The notes beneath the pieces were generated by a model. That model was not told the DNA's origin. It did not search any database and was given only the letters and a program-made list of their open reading frames with translations. The position numbers were made by a program, and so were the translations under genes. This document shows, one piece after another, positions 12,401 to 21,848 of a DNA stretch of 64,000 nucleotides. Source of the stretch: Hyaloperonospora brassicae (Eukaryota; Oomycota; Peronosporomycetes; Peronosporales; Peronosporaceae); the NCBI GenBank assembly GCA_947650285.1, contig CANTFL010000073.1:1-64000 (forward strand). The letters run 5' to 3'. How positions within the stretch are numbered: the stretch's first letter is position 1; each line of letters starts with the position of its first letter.

Positions 12401-12973
12401 TGCCGAAATACATTGGTCCCTTTCGTGTGTTGCACCGAAAGGGCAATGCATACACGATTGAGTTGCCTCGCAGGATGCGCACGCGTCCTACGTTCTGTGT
12501 TGGTCGTCTCCGCCCGTAATATCAGTACGAGGCCTCTTGCGATAACGGAGACATCCAGCACGCTCAAGAATCCCCAACAGATTCTTGTGATCACGGACAA
12601 AACCCTCAATTTGGTCCTTCATCGACGCAGTCTCGCGACGAGCCGCCTCTAGCTCGTCGTGCAAACGGTGCTTCTCGCGTTCGCTCTCGAGTTGAAAGAA
12701 CGCAAAATTCGATCGGTCTTTCTCCTGATCGGTTCGGAGACGTCGTACGGTCTTCAACAAGTCTTGCCGACGATCATTATAGTAATCGACGTCCTCCCTC
12801 AACTCGGTCAGGTAACGCTCATGGTTACCCAAAGTACCCTGCAGGCCCGGCAGACGATACGGACCTTGCCTTTCCACCATCACCGGAGCCGCTAGTGGAT
12901 TCTCACGGTGGTCTACGCTTTTACGTGAAGAGTATCTTGACCCACCGCGTGAAGAAAGGGGAGAGAACAAGTT
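9468..12973 (-). repeat. Right arm of 3.5-kb near-identical inverted repeat
   Basis: Reverse-complement partner of 736-4241 (coordinate sum 13709). It contains the same RT, RNase H and integrase frame breaks as the left arm. The flanks at 9434-9467 and 12974-13700 align to the left copy only with many differences. Confidence 0.92.
9527..10760 (+). pseudogene. Reverse transcriptase and RNase H of right family-1 element
   Basis: The RT N-terminus is at 9527-9808 (ELPKDKGTRHEIELKP, KQWPLPREQVLAIDKF), followed in another frame by SSMDLMGGFYQI, and at 9967-10209 by MPQGLSNAPATFNR and the catalytic box YFDD (10093-10104). RNase H follows at 10250-10666 (RRFHVVYDVGDYAIGFAL), where the usual TDASD-type acidic motif is degenerate, then VTDKELFLLAIKYAL downstream of a stop. 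At least three frame changes or stops interrupt the region, and all are shared with the left copy. Family knowledge: this enzyme copies genomic RNA into cDNA. Confidence 0.9.
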
Positions 12974-13110
12974 GCCTTGTTCGCTGGCGTTAATATATAC
13001 CATTTTATGACAGCTGGGAACCTCAATCTTAGCTGATGGCTGACGTTGAAGGTCTCGTCCACCAGTACGACGAGACCCATCCGATAGGTCCGAGGGCCCA
13101 TCGGTAAACA
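11039..13110 (+). pseudogene. Integrase with GPF module and C-terminal chromodomain, right family-1 element
   Basis: The zinc-binding part (HDAPTGGHRG, then the RKCEFIQRVK region) and the core (FSIDFVCDKPGN for the first Asp, SYRDPQF for the second) are readable between 11200 and 11700. At the third catalytic position the sequence is TDGRMPRANR, with no Glu. The GPF module (KYIGPFRVLHRKG) lies at 12229-12519. Beyond a TAA at 12517 the same frame continues through a Pro/Ser-rich linker to a chromodomain (FYVKSILTHRV...CLVRWR, stop at 12991, then DSWEP) ending near 13110. Chromodomains target integration to marked chromatin. Degenerate. Confidence 0.85.
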
Positions 13111-14166
13111 CGCGCTTTTGGCGCTTGTAGACGGATTGCAACTTTGTAATCGCGTCCCGCATCTCAGCCGAGATGTGTGGCCTTCCCCAGGGCGAACTTA
13201 GGGAATACACGCCCCTATGTTCACGTTGCGAGTTGTCAACACAACTCGCACAAGGATCTCCGCAAGTGAGGCAAAGGAATGTCTGCCTCACCCGACAAAC
13301 GGTGCAACCGGTACCTTGAAACGGTTGGTGTTTGTTTTTCAAACTTGAGGCGTACCGCTTCAAGTTTCTTAAGCCATCCTTCTCGTCCAAAGTTTTTGAC
13401 ATTTTGGACGAAGGCGTTCCACGCTGCCAAAAGCGAGTTGTTGTCACGACTTTGGTTGCCATTGTACCATCGATGCTTGAGGAAAGCATCGAGATGAAAG
13501 TCTTCTTCAGTGCGAAAGTTCTTTGCCATGGAGCTCAATGGCTTGAGCTCCCTCGCACCGAAATTTTGGACTTCGATGGTGTTGACGTATCGCGTGAGAC
13601 AAGCTATTATTGAGCTGTTCAGGAAAAATCCACGGCTTAATATTAGCAGGCTTCTACAGGATACCTTTGTCAGTGTCACGAAATTGAGTATGACGACGGC
13701 TCGCGGAATAGGCAACGCACTCGTGCGAATGCGCACGAGTTCACTGTTGTGATAAGTTACCAGAATCATCACAATATTCATCATCACAGATAAAACGACT
13801 GTCACTCATGTCGCGAGTCCGTTCTTTCGGCAGGTCGCTTGATGGACGAGGCACTGCAGGTGACGCGATACCTCTAAAGGCTTTTCCGAGTATGATACAT
13901 CTGACTCGCCAGAGTAGCTGACCCCTAACTCGAGGTCGCTGTGTGCATGAGGTGAGATTTCGTATACGCCTGCAGCAACACTTGCTGCAGGCAGAGAACG
14001 AGCAGCAGACGACGAATCGTCTGTCACAGAGACTTCCACCGTAGCAGACCGTATCTTCTTTAAAGTACCACCCGTAGGCATGTAACCTATGCGAGGCAAA
14101 GTCAAAATGAATGGATCCGACGAACAAGTGCTCTTCTTTCATCGGCATCCAACGGGTGTCCACCAA
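12488..14166 (-). pseudogene. Antisense ORF at 3' end of family-1 Gypsy element, right copy
   Basis: An open stretch of 333 codons (13489 to 12488) lies opposite the integrase linker and chromodomain. Its likely N-terminal part is in another frame (13805-13236, with 14105-13806 and 14166-13741 further upstream). Visible parts in order: a Ser/Asp-rich N-terminus; RWYNGNQSRDNNSLLAAWNAF...GREGWLKKLEAV; a cysteine cluster CTVCRVRQ...CLTCGDPCASC; GRPHISAEMRDAI; then a C-terminal coiled coil of about 120 residues rich in Arg/Glu. A 1-bp difference from the left copy near 13385 explains the frame break. I do not recognise the family. It is analogous in position to the antisense ORFs of some plant Gypsy elements (Retand/Grande type). 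Function unknown. Confidence 0.55.
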
Positions 14167-14204
14167 ATTTTAATATTAACACGGTATATGTCCGTTAAAG
14201 GAAT

Positions 14205-14468
14205 TGTAACGGGGTAGCACGTTTCATGAAATTTTCATTGAGGATAATGACTATGAAATATATTACACTGAATATTATTTTAGCTATATCACAAAGGATG
14301 ATAATTTTGTTGGGATGACCGAAGGTCGACTCAATGGTTGATATAGTGATAATATAATCTCACCGATCACTGCTAGACGCGCGCAATGCGTGGTATAAAG
14401 ACGTAATCATACGTATAGTTAAATTTTATATAAAATATTTAGGACGAAAAAAGTCACAAGAATGATAG
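14205..14468 (+). repeat. Truncated 3' LTR of right family-1 element
   Basis: It begins TGTAACGGGGTAGCACG and aligns with the first 60 percent of the LTRs at 6390 and 6930. The core variant at 14372-14390 is intact apart from GCG in place of GGG. It ends abruptly at 14468, where the family-2 LTR starts. I could not find a convincing continuation of this LTR on the far side of family 2 (after 21848). Confidence 0.85.
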
Positions 14469-14921
14469 TGTAGCGAAGCTACACTGCTCCTGAAGTTAGA
14501 AGGAATACTTAACGCTCTTCAAGCAACTTTGGTTTAAAGAACCCTCCTTCGAGTTAACAAGCTCAGAGAACTTACGGTCCCTGTTCAAGGGGGACCAGAC
14601 GATTCAAATGAATCACAGCACAAAGTGCATAAGAGCAACAACTATCACAAGCGTTGCTATCTCTTTAGATTAAGGCGCCTCGTGAGGCACGTGTCTTCGG
14701 TTGATCAAAATGGGAGCTGAACTTTATTTATTCCATTAATTTAAAGAACGCCTTACAACGACGTAATTAACCTACTCACAAACGTCCATAAAAAAGCCTC
14801 GCAAAAGATCATGTAGTCATTGGTTGACAGACATCATTTTTCAAAAATTGATACAGTGTTCTAATATAACTTTAAAGGGGACCTTAATCCTTGTGTGCAC
14901 CACACCTATTATCGACTACCA
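14469..14921 (-). repeat. 3' LTR of family-2 Gypsy element
   Basis: 453 bp, reading on the minus strand from TGGTAGTCGATAATAGG to GCTACA. The plus-strand left end contains a small palindrome, TGTAGC followed by GAAGCTACA, present also in the other LTR. Confidence 0.88.
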
Positions 14922-15940
14922 GCCGACGTGTAAATTCGATACACCATCCTTAGCCGGACTGAAGTTTCGTGGTAACGTCAATCGACTTTTTTGCACGAAG
15001 AGGGCGGTGTGTGTGATTCAACCACACGGTTTGTCAAAACACTACTACCATAACTTTACCACCTAATGAATCTCGGACTCTTTCCTTCTACATCGACTTC
15101 AATGCAGAAGTGGACTACGTTAGCGATACTCATGTCCATGGAGATGACGGTACATCTTCGACCTATTCGTGCCTGAGGTACAACCGCTTCAGTGTCAATC
15201 CGTTCGTTGAATGGGTAATACTACCGCGACCGGGGCGCAGCATCATACAACGGATGCAGAAGGAAACATCATTATCAATCCGCTCCATGAGCAACAAGAC
15301 TTTTTCTCCAACGAGACAAATGTAATCCTCGTCGCGCTCGGACTTAGAAGGTCATTAAAACAAGTGCGGCTATGCGCTTTCACCACCTGACGTGGAGCAA
15401 CGTATCCGTCAAACGGAAGGCCGTAGCCTTTTAACATGGGCCATTGGCCCAGCGGATACGTCGCTTGAAGACATCGCCTTGCGCTAGTCACTACATGAGG
15501 AATATATCGAATCTTTCCCTAAAGTCAATACAAGGCACACATTGAAAGATTGGCTTGTGGTATTTCGGTCCGACCTAGTAGAACATACCCATCTTGTTGT
15601 TTGTCGGTGAACTGCCTGAGGAGGAGAACAACCATCTCATCCGCTGGGTGTACCGCAGTCGACACCTCAGCTGCTTCTTAGCTCTAAGAACAAGTGTAAA
15701 CGTGACCGATGTTCGTCTAAAACAAAAGCTTCGGTATGATGACGCCAAGCTCAAGGCTAGGGGCCATTTGTGTATTCGCGCATGCTATGCTTCAATTACG
15801 CCGGTAGACGCGGGTTACGACCCTTTGGTGCGGAGCAACACGCTACCGCCCACCACTATTGGTGAGAAGCGCTCTCGGTCGGGGATAACCCTTGCCACGA
15901 TCTTCATCTAACATCCACGGCGTATGGGCAATCCTGCCGA
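14922..15940 (-). other. 3' non-pol region of family-2 element, no clear gene
   Basis: About 1 kb between the end of the chromodomain and the 3' LTR. Plus-strand open stretches of 71 codons (15110-15325) and 105 codons (15594-15911) occur on the strand opposite to pol, in the position where family 1 has its antisense ORF. They show no recognisable domain and no clear similarity to the family-1 antisense protein. I cannot call a gene here. Confidence 0.5.
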
Positions 15941-17309
15941 ATGGGTATCATATACTTGCACGAGTTTCCAACTTTGGGTGCCCTCGCCACTTAAGTAGAT
16001 ACTGGTATTGACCTTGACCACGACGTCGCTATAGAAGTCTCTCCACATGGAATAAGTGGTTCCCTTGCTCATAGAGCCGCGTCGGAGGTGGTCGGTATAC
16101 CGAAGGAGGAGCATCAAAAGGTGCTTCTCGAGCTGAGTGGTCTCCATGAGACATTGGGTCAGACCCAGCGTGCGCTTGACGCAATGCGAGCCCGTGTTGA
16201 GGTGTTGAAGTTGGGCCAAGCCCGGATGGAGGCTCAGCTTTGCCTCCTGATACGGATTCAGCAACCGATGGCAAGGTTAACATATGCGGCGCAAGCTCCT
16301 TCAAGATCACGTGGGACGGACCCCGATGCAGCTTAAGCAAGACACCGTAGAACACGGGGTGTGTGCGCAATTTGCACAGAAAGCTGAGCGTACATGCAAG
16401 TCCCTTCTTAGTGACGACCAATGGTCCAATGGAGCGCGGACGTAAATTGTCTTGAAGACAGCAGACTACATTTGTAGGTACGTTTTTAGCGTAGAAAAGA
16501 ACTCGATCTCCGACCTCAAAACGTTCAATACAACTTCTGCTTTTAGCGTCAGCATGTTCCTTCTGCTTGTCTTGGCTATCAGCCAGTGCGTCACGCACAT
16601 GTCGTAAGACATTCAATCGCGTTGTGAGATACTCGTTTGCCTGTTCGTGATCAGTAGCAGGGCTGATATCAGCAAGCCGATCGGCAACTTCTCCCCCACC
16701 AAGCCCTGAACCACGGAGTGATTGCGTTAACGGAACGCAAGGGTTTGTGAGACCATTCACATAGAACGGAGTAAGGACCTGTTGAGGCATGAACAGCGTA
16801 ATTAAACGCAAACTCAACGACAGGGAGCATCGAACTCCAACGCTTAGAGGTTCAGCGCAAACATTGCGCAAGATGTCACCGATGATGCGATTCACTCACT
16901 CGGCTTGACCATCAGTCTGCAGATGATCCGCTATGAACATGCCCAAACGTGAGCCGAGCACCTTAGAGATGGATTTTCCACATTTCCCACTGAAGAGAGG
17001 ATCTCTATCAGCGACTATTGCCAACGGCAAACCGTGTCGTCGAAACACGCAATGAATTAACCGCGTAGCTGTACTCTCACCATCAATGGTATCCGGAACC
17101 ACCGCTAAATGAGCCATCTTGCTCAAACGGTCAACAAAGACCACAATACCCGTATTGATATGCGCATCTTTTGGTAAAACGGACATGAAGTCCATGCTAA
17201 TGGACTCCCAAAACTCCGGGGGCATGGGTATACTAGCCAGCGGCGCATTCGCATGCGCTGAGAATTTCACCCGTTGACACGTTTCACACGTACGCACATA
17301 TGTGCTCAC
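15941..17309 (-). pseudogene. Integrase and chromodomain of family-2 element
   Basis: From 17309: YVRTCETCQRVK (Cys half of the HHCC finger), the core with MDFM, ADRDPLF and HLQTDGQAE giving Asp, Asp and Glu, then a stop at about 16896. From 16895 the frame continues through the GPF-like module (RPRSIGPLVVTKKG) and RTHPVFYGVLLK, a Pro/Ser-rich linker, and a chromodomain (HVERLL, TAG near 16029, then QYQYLLKWRGHP). The His-His half of the zinc finger appears to be lost in a short deletion between 17310 and 17430. The catalytic triad is therefore readable but the protein is broken. Confidence 0.88.
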
Positions 17310-17430
17310 CCATCTGTAAAGTTTGAACTACCAATAGCGTTGGCGAACTGATCCAATCATGAGGGACAACGACGCGAGGGGTATCCTCCACATCAGTGCT
17401 ATATCGCAACAGGCCCTGATCGATGGAATA

Positions 17431-18099
17431 TCAATGTAGCCTCGCACGTAATCGTGCCGAAAATTCTATGTCCGAGTCATTAAACTCCTCTTTCCCTAGC
17501 GCACGTAGCAGAGCTACACAATTAACATCCTTGGCATATGCCACACGGATTAGGTCAGTGACCGACGACGACAGAATCGTAACATGAGCAAGCTCATATT
17601 CAGGCCTACGTGACAACGCATCATCCAAAGCATTCTGCTTGCCCGGCTTATACTTCACCTCGAAGTTGTACTCGGCAAAGAAGGAAGGCCAACGAGCCAT
17701 TCTCTGAGAGAGGTGAGGCGACTGAATCGCAGTGCGTAGTGACGCATGATCTGTATCGATCAAAAAGGCTTGGAGCCAAGAAGATACATTCTGAATTTGA
17801 CGAGAGCATACTTCATTGCAAGTAGCTCTTTGTCATGAACAGAATAGTTTTTTTCATAGCTGCCGGGACTCAAACGCAATGACGCATTTCCGTCCATCAG
17901 AATCTGTCTGTAACAGAGCTCTACCTATGGCAAAGTCAGATGCGTCACAGCCGACACTGAAATATTGATCAGTATCAGGCAAAGCCAAGATTGGAGCATG
18001 AAGGAGGCTTATCTTTGCTGATTGAAAAGCATTATGCTCGGTGCTAGTCCAGCCCCATTCCACATCCTTTGTAAGAATATGAAATAATGGCCAAGCCAT
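17431..18099 (-). pseudogene. RNase H of family-2 element
   Basis: 18099-17854 reads LFHILTKDVEWGWT...FSVGCDASDFAIGRALLQTD; the DASDF motif supplies the first acidic residue. After a stop-containing gap, 17763-17431 gives IDTDHASLRTAIQSPHLSQRMARW and KYKPGKQNALDDALSRRPEYE, the classical end of the Gypsy RNase H domain. It lies directly between RT and integrase. It is interrupted by stops around 17770-17850. Confidence 0.88.
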
Positions 18100-18200
18100 A
18101 TATGCGTGGTTCGCAATGTACTTCCGTAATTAATTGGCAAGGCCACGCCACTTACGTAAGTCTTTTTGGTTCTTAGGAACCGGCCAATGCACTATAGCTT

Positions 18201-19044
18201 TTACGTTCGCGGGATCCGCTCTAACAGCTCGCTCGATAATAAGCACCCTAAAAAGGAAAACTCTCCTGCACCAAAGATGTACTTAGACGCGTTGACGTAC
18301 AACTTATTCGTGCGCATGCACTCGAGTACCGCTCTTAAATGGTCAATGTTATTGTCCAGATTCGACCGACCGTTCTTAGCACGTCTATGGACAAAGATAA
18401 TATCAAAGTACGTCTGTGCATGTCCTCGGTGAGGTCTGAACAATTGTGTCACAAGACGATTGAATGTAGCCGGGGCATTTGATAACACTTGCGGCATAAC
18501 AAGCCACTTCCAGAACAAACCGCTCGGAGTGCTGACATCTGTCAGCGGAATGTCGCTTTCTCGAATGAGCAGCTGGTAATAACCATCGACTAAGTTGATC
18601 GCACTGTACATTTTACATCCCACCGTATTGTTCTGAAGAACATGCCTCCTCGGAATGGTTGTCTGAGCCGGGATGGGGGCCGCATTTAGCTTGTTGTAAG
18701 CATGAACAATGCGTCACTTCCCATTAGGCTTTTTGACACAGAAGGTCGGTGTAAAATGAGGAGGTTGATCTCACGTACCATTCCTGCTCCGCGCTTTGCA
18801 CGAAAGAAGTCGTCAATGACGTCACACTGTTCCTTCGGTAAAGGCCACTGCCGTGTTACGCAGTATTTAGTTCCAGGAACCAAGTCAATTTCATGACGTA
18901 CACCTCTATCGGGAGGTAAGGTGGACGGTGGGTTGTGACACACCGCGTCCTGAAACTCCTTAACCAAAGGATAGAACGGATCAAGTGGATCCTTAAGGAT
19001 CTAAGATCTACTACGGGCATCCGGTGCCACCCTTGTGTCCTCAA
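18201..19044 (-). pseudogene. Reverse transcriptase of family-2 element with altered YxDD box
   Basis: The N-terminal part (18967-18686) reads LPPDRGVRHEIDLVPGTKYCVTRQWPLPKEQ. From 18623: AINLVDGYYQLLIRESDIP, STPSGLFWKWLVMPQVLSNAPATFNR and the catalytic motif at 18399-18410. That motif is YFDI in place of YFDD, so the second Asp is lost, which abolishes polymerase activity in this family. The frame is also broken between 18686 and 18650. It is flanked by protease and linker upstream and RNase H downstream. Confidence 0.9.
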
Positions 19045-19250
19045 GGATAGACTCGTCCAATAACTAGGATGAGTTCAACTCAATATCAGTCCGATTGACC
19101 ACTAACTCGGATAATTCTCCTGTCTGCAAGGCTTGGCTTAACATGACAAGTCAATCCATTGACAAGTGTATGTACTGTAATATCACGATTATCACTGCGT
19201 GACTTCTTAGACGTTTAGCGCTTAACATATGACACTTTACGCTGGGATTG

Positions 19251-20214
19251 TTACCTCAAAGAAACCTTACGCCTACTAGAAGCCGGGACGATAGGGTCCC
19301 CGTGGTTGCTATTTATCTTAGCACGCTCTATACGAGAGCTCATGTCTTGAACGACATCTGACGAAGAGTTACGTAACTCGAACACTTCACCCAGTGGATT
19401 TACACGTACCACATCACGTACGGTATCCGGGCCTAGCCCTGAACACTCTGGATTCTTGCCATCAATTTCACTACCGACATTCAGTGAGGTGCCATCTCGG
19501 CCGCCCTCACTAGGTGGAATTTCACGTGCCACTCCGCTCACATCAGAGGAATTAGATTCTTGATGTCTCGGCCCTTGGCCAACCATGCCTGCAGCATGCG
19601 TTGAATCAGTATCACAACGAGTATTACTCAACGGAGTATAACTCCCCTGACATACGTTGAAATATCAAAGCTCAATTATAATCCCATGGACATGGTTGTA
19701 AATTTAAATCTGATATACTAGTGTCCAGCACATTTCATCTTTCGTCAATGGCTCGCGCCAATAGCGCTTTTGTTGCCTATCAAAGGTGGGTTCATGACTC
19801 TCCAAAGCTTCGCTAGAAACATTGCGCGTGACGCCTAAGGTCTTAGACCTCCAACAAATCCATGGCTCATGACGATCAAACCAAACCATACCTAGGATGA
19901 ATCATATATAGAATCCAAATCGAGGACAAGGCAGCGCTAAATGCTGTCAAAGTCCAAATACTCCACACCTAACTTCGACGGAACTGTAGTCACTGTAACA
20001 CGAATACCAGTCGCTAAACGAACGGTGATCGAATCACCTTCATGCGCTTTGAGCGCTTCGGCATATCGCTGACTTCCCTCGAGGTAACGACGTCGAGCCT
20101 AATTGCGTGATGCTCCGGAGTATAGTATGATCGACTAATGCTTCCTGAAGCCTTTAATTTCTCCTCGGCGACTAACAAGCCAGGCTTGTATCCACGCTCT
20201 GTGCATGCGGGCAC
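19251..20214 (-). pseudogene. Protease and linker region of family-2 element
   Basis: In the correct frame the active-site motif reads YSGASRN, so the catalytic Asp of DSGA is replaced by Tyr. EGSQRYAEALKAHEGDSITVRLATG and LVLDLDS follow, with stops, and WFDRHEPWICWRSKTLGVTRN is at about 19885-19820. The segment 19631-19251 is an open, polar linker typical between protease and RT in this element type. The protease would be inactive. Confidence 0.85.
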
Positions 20215-20393
20215 AGAGCTCAGAGGGGCTAAGCCCTGTTTCTTTCTACCTCGTTGAGAAGTGACAGAACTCAGTTCTACCCCAGTAGGGCGCCCCGCAC
20301 CTACTGGGTGTCGACGTTTCCCCGTGCCATACCAGGTTTCTGGTTGGGGCTGGGGTTTCGACCTATAGGAGTCGGTTGTTGCTTACGCAAAGG

Positions 20394-21330
20394 ACAAGTG
20401 GGACGCAAGTGTTTAGTGCTTGCGCACATATAACAGCGTCTCACTTCCTGTCGTTGCTCTGCAACATGAAGCTCCGCTTCACCTTAATCTTCAGCATGGC
20501 TGAGCTCCATCGGTTCTGGCTTACAGTAAGCTTAAGTGCTCGCAGAGGTTGCCCTCACAAATCTGGTCTGTACCCATTCCAACAAAGTCTTGTCGACTTA
20601 AAGTTGTGTATAGCATTCTGATTGATGCTAACAGCTTCCTCAAAAGTAGAGGGATGGACCGGAAAGAACTCAGTCATAACAACACCATTGCGAAGACCTT
20701 CCATGAAGACAGTCACACAGACTGTATCAGGGAGAGGGTCAAACTGCATAGCAGCCATAAGAGTTCTCAACTCTTGGACATAGTCCGTTAACCCATTCTT
20801 ACCCTGACGGGTAGACAAGAAGCGTGAGCGCACGGGATAAGCCTGGTTAGGCGGCGAGAAAACTCGCAAAAGGTCTAACTTGAGCGAATCCCATGTGGGA
20901 AACGCCAAGTCGACCGACGTGTCACACGTCAGATCCCACTATCTAGCTCTTCCATCGAGTTTGGAGATAGCCATCGAGACCCGCTGGTTCTCCAGTGAGA
21001 TAAGGCCAGAAATCATGGCCATATCAATCTCACGGATCCAGAGGGTAAGGTTTTCCCCCTCCTTCCCGGAGTAACATTTAACGTCCACCCGAAGGGAACG
21101 AGACTTAGTCTCTTCTGGTGGCATTGCCACGTAGTGTGTTGGCATAGCCGACGCTAATTGGTAACTTGCCCTAACAGGGCCGTTTCATACTGCACGAAGG
21201 TCTCGACTCGTTCATTGAGCACATCGGGATCTTGTGCAGCTATAAACTCCACATATTCTGGGCCTACGGCCGCGATCAGCTCATCAATCGCGACTTTTTG
21301 GGTCTCAGAGAAGGGTGTGGATTGCTCCAT
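20394..21330 (-). pseudogene. gag of family-2 Gypsy element (frameshifted)
   Basis: The ATG at 21330 starts MEQSTPFSETQKVAIDELIAAVGPEYVEF and ends in a stop at 21154. Another frame from 21145 reads CYSGKEGENLTLWIREIDMAMISG...ISKLDGRAR, a stop near 20939, and then FPTWDSLKLDLLRVFSPPNQAYPVRSRFL...LTDYVQELRTLMAAM. This is the standard oomycete Gypsy capsid. The CCHC knuckle CYMCASTKHLRPTC is at 20394-20435. A frameshift and two stops separate the pieces. Confidence 0.9.
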
Positions 21331-21369
21331 CCTCACAGAAAGGCAGTCGCAACGACTCACGCGTAGATA

Positions 21370-21386
21370 GACTACTTGTGCTACCA
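21370..21386 (-). other. Primer-binding site of family-2 element
   Basis: On the minus strand TGGTAGCACAAGTAGTC follows the 5' LTR end (GCTACA) after two bases (CT). Its first nine bases match the family-1 primer-binding site exactly, with the same 2-bp spacing. Confidence 0.7.
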
Positions 21387-21388
21387 AG

Positions 21389-21848
21389 TGTAGCGGAGCT
21401 ACACAGCTCCTTAAGTCAGAGGAAGACTTAACGCTCCACAAGTAACTATGGTTCTACGAACCCGACTCAAAGAGTCAACAATCTTAGAGAGCTTACGGTC
21501 CCTGTTCCAGGGGGACCAAACGATTCAAAGAATTAAACGCACAGAGTGCACAAGGAGTAGCTGCGTAAACAAGGCGTTGCTACCTCCTTAACAATCACAA
21601 GACGCCTCAAAGAGGCACGTGTCTATCGGATCAAAATGAGAACTGAATGTTATTTCTTCTTTTAACCTAAAAGAACACCATAGAACAAAGTAATTAACCT
21701 ACTCGCAAATGTCCTAAATAGACCTCAGAAAAGATCTCGTAATCAATGGTTGACAAACATCAGTCTTCAACAATTGATATTGTGTTCTAATATCACTTTA
21801 AAAGGGGATCCCATCCCTTGTGTGCACCAGACCTATTGTCGACTACCA
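21389..21848 (-). repeat. 5' LTR of family-2 Gypsy element
   Basis: 460 bp on the minus strand from TGGTAGTCGACAATAGG to GCTACA. It aligns along its full length with 14469-14921. Confidence 0.88.

Larger units (their letters stand above)
6930..14468 (+). mobile_element. Ty3/Gypsy chromovirus, family 1, right copy (degenerate)
   Basis: Order on the plus strand: 5' LTR (6930-7370), primer-binding site (7373-7391), gag (7553-8419), protease (8607-9131), RT (9527-10210), RNase H (about 10430-10760), integrase with GPF module and chromodomain (11039-13110), antisense ORF region (12488-14166), and the first 264 bp of the 3' LTR (14205-14468). The 3' LTR is cut where family-2 element sequence begins at 14469. 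The 5' and 3' LTRs differ at roughly a quarter of positions by eye, so the insertion is old, yet a 3.5-kb internal tract is almost identical to the left copy. Confidence 0.92.
14469..21848 (-). mobile_element. Ty3/Gypsy chromovirus, family 2, LTR-bounded, inactivated
   Basis: Two LTRs (14469-14921 and 21389-21848) bound gag, protease, RT, RNase H, integrase and chromodomain, all on the minus strand. The LTRs share about 80 percent identity by eye, so the insertion is not recent. Every catalytic module carries a disabling change. No matching 5-bp duplication was found (GATAG before 14469, GCTCA after 21848), so a later rearrangement at one edge is likely. It sits directly against the truncated 3' LTR of the family-1 element. 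Confidence 0.92.
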
